From assembly GCA_900617975.1 (NCBI GenBank), contig UZAE01012210.1, forward strand, positions 6,032 to 52,316: DNA of 46,285 nucleotides. Reading direction: 5' to 3'. This document shows, one piece after another, positions 26,701 through 35,400 of the stretch. Position 1 is the first letter of the stretch, and every line of letters begins with the position of its first letter. The DNA comes from Rodentolepis nana. Lineage: Eukaryota > Platyhelminthes > Cestoda > Cyclophyllidea > Hymenolepididae. The notes under the pieces were generated by a model. It was given only the letters and a program-made list of their open reading frames with translations. It was not told the DNA's origin and did no database searches. Position numbers and translations under genes: made by a program.

Positions 26701-29700
26701 TCAAGGAGGCATTGGGAACAGTATTCGAGGAGATTAAGAGGTAGATCTCAATTAAATGTGAGGGCATAACTATTATAAGAAGATGATGATAAGTAGATAG
26801 TTAGCATCGCTCGGCATAGGCTATTTGAACACACACACACACAAGGATACTCTATCCGCAAAAGTCACACCGAAAGGAGTGCACATAGGCACGCTAAAAT
26901 CAGCCACAGCCACCGCGAAATCGTCAAGCGGGAAAGCACGCAAATTGGGTTGAGGCAAAATCTAAGGCTGCTACACGCACAAATAGCACGCATGTCAGGG
27001 ACCTTTAGCAATATCTGCAAATCGATCTCACACACACACATTAAGGTCAGTCTTGTCACTATGATTCCTAACTCACACAAAATATAAAATAGTGGTGGAG
27101 GAATTATTTAAGCAGAGCATTAACCGAATACAAAAAAACGACTTTATTAATATAATATCTACCCACTCAAGGCTGTAAGAAGAAACAAATGAGTCGATGC
27201 TGTAAAATGAACTACCCAGAGTTTAGTCTGAGTGTTAGGACCAAATTAGGGATAAAATAATGACAATAAGTCTTAAGCAATATCCAATGCCCCGGACTTC
27301 AAGTGGAATAAAACTCTTGTTGCCTTGACATTCTACAGATGCCACTTTCTTTATCCTGTTTTGGTTCATTGCGCTATTTTCGTGCTCAGATCTTTTCCCA
27401 TGACGATAATCGCGGTCATTTGTGCATATTTAATAATGTGGATGGCCAATCGCACAATTTTATTTTGGAAAAAATTTTAAATTTCACAAAAGTGACAAGT
27501 TATATGCGTCCAGTGGAGTAAAGATGATGAAAGACCACTGAAACAAGTACATATTCAGATCGATATGCAAGTTCTATAAATGAATGAGTCTTGAATAGTT
27601 TAAGAAATGGTCTTTAAAATAAAACACGAAGTTAAGAGAGTTACATTCAGGCCCACTTATATAAAAACGGCTTAAAATAGAATTGTTTGATTTACTTATC
27701 AAGTACCCGTTAGATCTCAGTTTGGTTTAAAATTACAAACAAGAAAGGAAGGCGGAAGACACACGTAAAGTTTTTTCGATCAGGGATTTGAAAAAAATAG
27801 ATATATATTTAGAGTGGGGCAAACCCGGATACCATTAAATAATTAAAAATGAGTGAAATGGAAGAAATCGTAAAAATCTGAAGAATAATAACAGAATTGA
27901 AAGAAACGAAAATCTCGAACAACGATGTAGGCAATGGAAAGGGGCAGTGCAAATTTTTTTTCTAACAGTCTAAACAGTGCCAGACAAATTACAGCTCCCT
28001 AAAAACCAATTCATAATAATAATAATAATTCGCTTTCACAAAAGAGGAGAAGTTAGAAAAGATTTTTCTAAATATGTATTTCATGTATGAGGGTTCATTC
28101 AGCAGTTGAACTACACCCAGCACTCGAGTATCTAAATAGTAAATGGGCAGTACTAACCACTAGATTGCACAACCTAGTACCACCTTTTCAAGGTCAATGA
28201 GCCGAGGTCACAGAGATCAGAAAATTGCGACGGGGAATACCAATCAGAGAATTGCAGAAAACAGAGAGGTAAATTATCATTACACACGCAGATAAAATGT
28301 TACATTGTTTTACATAATAGGTCCACTTAGTAATATTAGAGGAATTCTAAGAGTTAACAAACTTTTAAGTATTGAGTAAATCAACCTCACTGAAAAGAAG
28401 ATGGAATCTCCTCTTCCAAGAAAGTTGAAACACCCAGTGGGCGTAATTTTTAAGGTCATGAGTTAATGAGAACCATTAGTGTTGTTGGCACATGTAACAT
28501 GTAACAATAAACTTCTGCTCCAAAACAAAGACGAACCACTTACACCCTATCCGTGCCAATTTTTATTTCTGTGCTTGAATAATAATTAGTTGCTACACAC
28601 CACCAACCCCACAATGAATGGTAGGAAATAAAAGAGGAACCAAATAATCAATGAGCACAACAAAATTCACATACACACAATCGCTAAATTGAGCAGCGCA
28701 AATATAGAAGAGTGCGAAGTGACGCAAATGAATCACATACACACGCATAAAAGATGAAATACGAATACATGATCAGTAGCTACTACTCACACTTTTCTTG
28801 AGAACGAAATCGACAAAATCGTAGAAATCCGAACTCCAATTGGACTCCCTAAGCCGCGGAGCGGGGTTCAGAGCAATCTGATAGAGGGCGGCCATTGTAT
28901 TTGCGTACTCCATATATGGCGGTTTCAGTTCAGCTACACAGAAAATGAGCACAAAGGTAAATAATGCGGAATGATACTGAAAGAACCAAGGCGTTTATTA
29001 ACTTACCCATTTCTATACAAGTGATACCCAGAGACCAGACATCCACACGACAATCATACAGACCACTTTCCATGGCAAGAATAACCTCAGGCGCGATCCA
29101 GTACGGTGTGCCGACAAAGCTATTTGCAGGACTTTTAAAACTCACAGACCCAAAATCGCCGATTTTAACACCACCACTTTCAGTAAAGAGAATATTTGCT
29201 GCTTTTATATCACGATGAATGAATTTTTGGGAATGAATATATACGAGGCCATTGAGAACTTCGCTAACAATGCAAGAAATCTCGCATTCCTTAAGTGAAT
29301 GCCGTTGAACTAGAATGAGGGAAAGTAAGAAATAAACACTAGATTCACACCTTTTAGAATATCTGCGACAGATCCCAAGCAATACTCCATAACAATCTAA
29401 AAGTAATGGCGATAAATGGTATCACAGAATCTTACCCATGGAACTTGCTGATCAATATAGCATCCACGACACTGAACGCAGTTTTTGTGTTTCATTAAGG
29501 TTATAAATTTTATCTCCCTCCTCATATCCTTTAGGTCTTCAAGCGAAACTTTTCGCTTGGAATCATATTTCAGCTTTTTGATGGCAACAACTTCGTTAGT
29601 AGCAACCACGGTAGCCTAAGAATAAACACAAAAATAGAAACTTACCCGATAAACTATTCCGAAATTTCCAGCACCTATTTGAGAGAGGTCTGTAAAAAAT

Positions 29701-29777
29701 TGATTGGGATCTTCTTTGCAAATAATCCCACTGTTCTGAAGTTCCGCAAAAGCGTTTGCACTGGTAATCTTAGGCAT
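11789..29777 (-). CDS. TAOK: TAO kinase (STE20-family MAP3K), complete
   Basis: This is a Ser/Thr kinase of the TAO group, which acts upstream of p38/JNK and Hippo signalling and on microtubules. Thirteen exons: 29646-29777, 29436-29615, 29351-29396, 29007-29309, 28791-28933, 23469-23768, 21982-22410, 18463-19122, 15458-15811, 14487-14759, 13009-13230, 12074-12256, 11789-11983. They give 1139 residues, in the usual TAOK range (about 1000-1235). The kinase domain spans about 27-285: glycine loop GAGNFG (35-40), Lys57 in [17 protein letters not shown] (Asp153), GDFGSV (Asp171) and activation loop [12 protein letters not shown] with Ser183. APEVILAM and [10 protein letters not shown] are typical of TAOK. 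A Ser/Gln/Pro-rich linker (about 369-700) precedes a long charged coiled coil (about 705-1110), which diverges from vertebrate TAOKs. Introns 1-3 are 30-41 nt and intron 5 is 5022 nt; every intron after exon 5 is phase 0. A 44-nt exon at 23305-23348 may be optional. Confidence 0.95.
12257..15457. other. TAO kinase introns around the coiled-coil exons
   Basis: The introns are 12257-13008, 13231-14486 and 14760-15457. They hold a 13-nt G run (13457-13469) and otherwise unique AT-rich sequence. The introns at 13231-14486 and 14760-15457 show no recognised mobile element. A plus-strand 80-codon frame at 14998-15240 has no recognisable content. Confidence 0.6.
15812..18462. other. TAO kinase intron, 2651 nt
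   Basis: It lies between the exons ending QQEQDRLK and starting EIESAKM, both phase 0. It contains a 12-nt C run (17863-17874), a short GT run near 16519 and no recognised exon, RNA gene or transposon. A small unrecognised coiled-coil exon cannot be excluded. Confidence 0.6.
19123..21981. other. TAO kinase intron, 2859 nt
   Basis: It holds a 10-nt G run (19317-19326), a tRNA-like Pol III box pair on the minus strand near 20045-20115, and a GT run near 20767-20776. No exon was recognised. Confidence 0.6.
20045..20115 (-). repeat. Possible tRNA-derived SINE head
   Basis: On the minus strand GGGTTCAACTCCC (20053-20065) is a near-perfect Pol III B box, and about 45 nt upstream AAAGCGGTTTGATTGG resembles an A box. 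The spacing fits a tRNA, but I see no clear cloverleaf, so a SINE remnant is more likely. Confidence 0.35.
23127..23191. repeat. CA tract facing a GT tract (hairpin-capable)
   Basis: A run of 12 AC units (23127-23150) is followed after 25 nt by TGTGTGAGTGTGTGTGTG. The two are complementary and could fold into a stem of about 8 bp or more in the transcript. Alternating purine-pyrimidine DNA of this kind can also adopt Z-form. Confidence 0.75.
23305..23348 (-). CDS. Candidate optional TAO kinase exon (44 nt)
   Basis: It begins after a good acceptor (pyrimidine-rich tract then CCGACAG) and ends at GGG|GTAGGT. In phase 0 it encodes [14 protein letters not shown] plus two bases. At 44 nt it would break the frame if joined to the exon at 22410. 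If the next exon instead starts at a second acceptor 8 nt downstream (after ACTGAGAG), the frame is restored and 12 residues are gained overall. Skipping it also keeps frame, so it looks like an alternative exon coupled to a tandem acceptor. It could be chance. Confidence 0.4.
23769..28790. other. TAO kinase intron, 5022 nt
   Basis: The largest intron splits the kinase domain between FVLKKS and [11 protein letters not shown]. It contains small CA tracts (26829-26842 and near 27031), a short AAT run (28015-28029) and a tRNA-like element on the minus strand near 28095-28190. No nested gene was recognised. Confidence 0.7.
28095..28190 (-). repeat. Possible tRNA-derived SINE head
   Basis: On the minus strand AATCTAGTGGTTAGTAC (about 28150-28166) resembles an A box, and GTAGTTCAACTGC (about 28101-28113) resembles a B box. 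The spacing of about 50 nt is close to that of a tRNA. The B box has mismatches, so this is tentative. Confidence 0.35.
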
Positions 29778-30650
29778 TTCACTTGAATAGTGGTATAGGA
29801 TTTTTATATAATCTTACAATTGTTTAAAAAACGATTATTTTTAAGAGAATGGGAAGCTTAGAACAAAGATAAATCAAGCCCCTCTCAGCTACATACGATA
29901 GCAGCGCCTATAAAATCAGGAATCCACTTATTTTTTTGATAAAAATAAACAAAACGGAAATTTAGTTCACACAAAAGTTGATTAGACAATTAGTAATTAC
30001 ATATATTTTAACAAGAAGTATTACTAACATAGATGCTTTTTGTATAACATGCTTTAGAAGTCTTTCTAGGAGTTGCTACAATCTTTCATTATCGGCCATT
30101 TATCCTCTTAATTACGTGTCAACTAAGTATTTTCAAAAAATAATAAATTTTTATTGATCCGGTAGTCAAGTTATTTTGATAAACAATAAATCCAAGCACT
30201 TATATTTAGTCTTAGAGAAAGTTTGCCTAGGTAATAATGATAGTTAAAAACAGAGAGATAGTCAGATACCAATAATACTGTGTTTCAAAGCATGACATGG
30301 TAAAATACTATGCTAACTCAAAAAACGGAGTTCCACTCAGTGCTTTAATTTCATTTTCATTGATTGTAATCTCATCTTGATTTAGAAAAAGCCGTATTAT
30401 GTCGGTGATTATTCGGGTTCTGCATGTTTTAGGTTTCATATTCCTCCTTAGTACGAATAACAAACTGGTATTAAAAATTTTCCGGATATTAACAAAAAAA
30501 GTGCCCAGCGATGTACGAGGACAGTAAAATAGTGATACTGCGATATTTTTCTTTCTTCTAATCGAATAATAAACTTTGCAATTTTTTATACTCTGATGAC
30601 TATCATCGCCTTCCCCAATTGCCCCTTTCGTCCCATCGCACTGCCAAAAA
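29778..30650. other. Divergent intergenic region between the TAO kinase and the 76-residue gene
   Basis: The 873 bp between two oppositely oriented starts probably contain both promoters. No convincing TATA box was located. A minus-strand coding-looking patch lies at 30318-30440 and is listed separately. Confidence 0.6.
30318..30440 (-). CDS. Possible histone-fold (CENP-X-like) exon
   Basis: From an ATG at 30440 the minus strand reads MKPKTCRTRIITDIIRLFL, followed by NQDEITINENEIKALS. The pattern resembles the start of CENP-X (MHF2), a small histone-fold subunit of the kinetochore and the Fanconi pathway. In CENP-X a helix with paired hydrophobics precedes an acidic turn and an NEXE/GDAL-type second helix start. 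A possible donor (CACTGA|GTGGAA) follows. I could not find the remaining 40 or so residues downstream, so this could be an exon of a small gene, a relic, or chance. Confidence 0.22.
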
Positions 30651-30995
30651 ATGTCTTCGGAAACAGATTTCAGAGCGAAAGCATTAGAAGAACCCACCTA
30701 TTATTCCACCCTCGACCCAGCATACCCGCATTTCTGGTTCTTCAAACTGGCAAATACTTTCAAACTACGGGCGGTTCTGCAACAGATTATCAAAGTCGAA
30801 ATTTAACCATTATTAATTTTCTCGGACAAGCTTGAAATTCTATATAGAACATTGGGCAAGAAACTGCTCGCTTATCTACTTAGCCGTCAAGCTTCTGACA
30901 TGCTTTAGGGGGACGGATCGTTTGCGCTGTGGATGAAGCTGGCTGTGTGTGTGGTGCCGTTCTCAATCATGCAGCTGGAATTATTCAGAAGGTGA
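30651..30995 (+). CDS. Small single-pass membrane protein, unrecognised (76 aa)
   Basis: Exon 1 is 30651-30794 (48 codons: starts MSSETDFRAKALEEP, contains PAYPHFWFFKLANTF, ends QQIIK). Exon 2 is 30909-30995 (GDGSFALWMKLAVCVVPFS, ends LELFRR, TGA). The intron is 114 nt, phase 0, with a weak donor (AAA|GTCGAA) and a good acceptor (ATGCTTTAG). The second exon is a hydrophobic segment of about 18 residues that fits one membrane span. The size, the acidic-to-aromatic N-terminus and the C-terminal span resemble accessory subunits of mitochondrial respiratory complexes, but I do not recognise a family. Without splicing the frame would end after 51 codons. It is the only plus-strand gene called, divergent from the TAO kinase. 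Confidence 0.5.
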
Positions 30996-32402
30996 CGATT
31001 ACACTTATATCACTGCCGCCATATATTATGCAAAATTGAGGAATTAAGATTGAGTATCACGGAGTTCGCCGCCAATGCAACTTCCTCATCAGAGACAGAT
31101 CTATTGCAGGGATGGAAGAGTAAGAGGCGAAAAAACGTGTGGGAGGTATTAAATGTGACCGGGAGGAGGTGAAGAAGAAGGTACTATGGGAAGTCAATTA
31201 CAAACTTCACGGGTTAAAGTTGCAGTTTCTAATAACAAAGAATAATAATCACATTTACAATGTTTACGATGGATTTTAAGATTGATAAAGTTTTCCATAT
31301 CGTAGCCTAGATAACCCTTGGTGTTCAAGAACTCATTATTATAAAATCAGCTAGCAGAGTCTCCAATGGGAACGAATTTATTCCTAACATAAAGGACGTA
31401 ATCGTCCCCAATTTCACTATGAGTAAATTAGAGTCCACCTGCACTCATCCTCATCATCAGCAGCAGCAACAGCAACAGTATCAGCTCTGGACTGGGTCTT
31501 TTGCCATCCCACTCAGCATTGGAAAGCGCTAAAGTGCTTCTCAAATTTAACATGGTGTAATATTTAGTTGCTGATCCATGCAAGTAGCACCACAAACTTT
31601 GGTAAATTGTATATGTTACTTACACTTTAATTAGGGTTGACATCTTAATGCTTTTACACCTCTCCCGACTAATCTCACATAGACTGGGCGTGTTGGCGAA
31701 AAGTGCTTAAATTTCTTCCCGACTTCATTATATCATTATTTTCTCTACTACATTCGATATTTTGTGTTAATTCAAAGGTTAAGAGGCTACATATATATCC
31801 AAAACAATGGGCTATTTTTAAAATTATCGCATTTAATTTGTCATCTCTTGATTTAATGCCCTTTCAGTAACCAATCCCGAATATTGGACACATAATGCCA
31901 TAAACGTACTACTGTCTATCCCTTGAAACTACTACAGCTTCGGTGGATACCTACAGATTGAAGGGTTTTAGCCTCCCACAAACTTGCAATTGCAGCTACT
32001 TTGGATACTGCTAATTCAGCAGCGATAACATGGATTCTTAGCTACCCTTGATTTCATAACGCGCACTTTAATGCTATGTGCGTTCAAGCTAATTGTATGT
32101 AGCCACCTTCCCTTTTCTTTATTCTAGATTAGCATACATATACAATATAATGGTCACCAAACTCATAATATGATGAATGAAAGTCAACATTTCACCTAAG
32201 ATGTATGCAAAGACAAAGAGACAATGAGCAGCAACAGCAACATTATGTTTAGAACGAGTACTCTTAAAAGAAGAAAACCCGAATTCATTATTTTCAGTTT
32301 ATATATTTGTTCGCACAATACTAAAACGCATTACAAACAGCAGTAAAGTTGAAACCCGCTTCATGAGAAAGAAATGGATTTGGATACATATTTACAAACA
32401 AC
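30996..32402. other. Intergenic region between the 76-residue gene and the DDX23 3' end
   Basis: No established gene was found. A 37-codon plus-strand frame at 31419-31532 contains seven consecutive Gln codons (CAG/CAA run, 31458-31478) but has no splice donor or family resemblance. The rest is AT-rich and unfeatured, and should include the 3' untranslated sequences of both neighbours. Confidence 0.6.
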
Positions 32403-35400
32403 TCAGTTAATGTAGACCGTTTCATCAGCTCGTCTCTTCTTTTGGACAAACAGTCCAGGCTTAGTCTGCGCTTCTGGGTGGTTAGCCAATTCAGCTGGAC
32501 ACGAAGAAACGGGTGAGTTGAGCAGAAGCTGCTTCAAATCATAGTACACTCCAGTGTCGTCTTTGGTAAGAAAAGTGACGGCTGTGCCCGACTTTCCTGC
32601 ACGACCAGTACGACCGATACGATGGACATAATCTAGAAGGGAGACACGAAAAAGTAGTGCAATGCTAAGATCATTTAAGCGTGGCTTAGTACCAGGTAAA
32701 ACTATTGAAATCAAATGAAACTCTATTTCAAGTTGACAAGTTGACAATTTTACAATGTGAACCACATATTAATCAAATATTATAAAATTCGTATTAACTA
32801 ATCAAATATCTTATTATTAGGTTGGCAACTAAGTCATTGCCGATTTCAACTAAGAAGACAAATTCGGAATTTTTGCTTAAAAATATTATTAGATATTGGC
32901 CGTTCTTGTCGATGACCTTTTTCCATCCTTCTGGCAGAGTAAAAATTCCCCGTTCGTAAAATGTCTGGTCTTTGCCATTAAAAAACTGAATTAGGTGTGA
33001 TCCGACATCATCCGCGTTGTTAAAAATTTTACCATTTAAAGAGTTTTGCATAGAACGAAACAAATGGTAATCCGAAGGCGCAAGGTCAGGGCTATATGGT
33101 GGGTGTGACAAAACATCCCAACCCAGTTCCAATAATTTTTGCCGAGTAACCAAAGATGTGTGGGGCCTTGCGTTATCATGATGGAAAACAACACCCTTCC
33201 GATTTCATAATGCCCGCCGCCTATCTTCAATTGCATCCTTCAGTTTTTCGAGTTGTTCAACATACACATTTGAATTTATCGTTTGGTTCTGCGGCATGAG
33301 TTCAAAATACAAAATTCCTTTGTGATCCCACCAGACTGACAGCATAATCCTTTTTTGCTGAATCTCTGCTTTTCATACTGTTTGGGCTGGCTGGTTTTGC
33401 TTCACCCATGATCTCTTGCGAGTAACATTGTTATAAACTATCCACCTTTCGTCGCCAGTAACTAGGTTCTTCAGAAATGGATCATTCTCATTNATGCTAA
33501 TCCGTTGCGTCAAATGAATTTCCTTTAACTGGTGAGGGATCCATAAATCAAGTTTCTTCACATAACCAAGGGTTTTTAATTTGTTTTCAATGCATGTATG
33601 CGACACATTGAGCAGCTTCTCTGCAATATCTCGTGTTGTGCTGTGACGATTTGAATCGATAATGGCCTTGATATGGGTTTCATCCACTTCGACTGGGCGG
33701 CCAGATCGTTGTGAATTTTTCAGTGAAAAATCACCGGAACGAAATCTTTCAAACCAATTTCGACACTGCCTTTCGTTTAAGGCTTCATCTCCATATACGG
33801 CACATAACTTCTTTTGTGCTTGCGATGGGTTCTTGCCTTTTCGGAAGTAATAAAATAAAATGTGTCGGAAGTGCACGTCCTGTTCTTTCATTTTTAAATT
33901 GGGATAAAAACAAAACTAAAGAACTAAACAAAAAAAATTTTTCCTAATTAACCTAGAAGCCCATACAGTAAGAAAAAAATATAGGTTAGATGCTCTGGCC
34001 ACGTTAACAAAACAAAAGAAAGTATAGAGTGAATCTTTCAACAAAAACGGTAATGACTTAGTTGCCCACCCAATATAATCGAAATGTATTTTCTTACTAT
34101 CTACTTTCAATCAGTTACTGATTCACTCTTACCAATCTGAAACTAGCTTCAAACACATAAATAAATTTTAAATAATACCAAAAAAGTAAAAAAAAACTCT
34201 GTTCCATCTTTCGGAATAATTAAAGTGACCATTTAATATAAGATCGATAGCAATCGTGCATAATTCACAGCCTTTTAGCAACGCACACTTACCATCAATA
34301 GTCTTAGACATGTCATAATTGATAACCATGGAGACGTCTTTGATATCAATACCACGACCAGCTACGTCAGTGGCCACGAGAATTTCCTTCTGACCAGATT
34401 TGAGAGACGCCAATGCATACTCACGATGCTCCTGACCTTTCCCACCGTGTAACACAACCGCGGAGTGGCCGAGTTTTTCCAGACCCTTGGCAAGAATGTC
34501 TGCACCCTTCTTCTGATTCACGAAAATTATCACTGGAGGGTCTATTCCCTCGTTCAAAATATCCAAGAGCTTCTTGCTGTAAACGAAAAACGTTAGAAAT
34601 AAGCTTATTTAATTAGCACAGGACGATTAAACAACTAGAGGCGAACAATTAATTTGTTCTGGAAGACATGATTGCGAGATCACATAGGGTATGAGAGTCA
34701 AGTCATGAACATTACAGAGCAACACACGAGAATGTTTACCGATCAATCCATTTGGAATTCAAATAAAGCGAGATTCTTGAAGACTAAATCCATTATCTGC
34801 GTCTACTCGTTTCTCTATTTCATTCCATATACAATCGGAATACTTTGCTGTTCTCTATTTTGTGGCAATAACTACGCTATTAAATGATAAAATATATTTA
34901 CTATTGAATGAAATGAATTGGCGAGTAGATTGGATCTTACTGGCAAAACTGGTAGCCATGCAATTCTAAAGATCGCAGTGGCACCACTACCTTCAAATAG
35001 ATCAATTTCAAGCACTTTCCACCTCCTAGTAACTGATAAAAGCCTTGAAAATAATTAACTAATATAGCTTAAACTTAGGGACCTTAAAAGAGGACCTCTG
35101 ACGCAACAAAACGCCTCCAAAGCCAGATCGAGTAAGGAATATCCTAAGGACTTAGATCGTCTTATTTCATAATCTGCTTTTATTCACATGACATTCAGGA
35201 TTGTGATTCGATAAGAATGATATGAGTGGAGGGAAGATATAAGGGAGATGCTCTTCGAGACACTTATACCTAATTGTCTCTCACTGACCAGAACTCATAA
35301 ATTTAATGACACCTAAATTGATGGAGGTGCACACTGCCTACTATCTAATAAAATTCTATATACCTCCAGTGAAATTAATAATTTCAAGTATAAGACGAAC

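Noticed and set aside
30308..30697. 129-codon minus-strand frame as one gene
   Set aside because: Its upper half overlaps the plus-strand 76-residue gene antisense and has no start. Only the 30318-30440 part looks coding.
31080..31110. CTGATGAG on the minus strand, the start of a hammerhead ribozyme core
   Set aside because: The required stem II followed by GAAA is missing (GAACTC instead), so the catalytic core is incomplete.
31419..31532. Short plus-strand frame with a seven-Gln run
   Set aside because: Only 37 codons, no donor or acceptor and no family resemblance; a CAG-rich microsatellite explains it.
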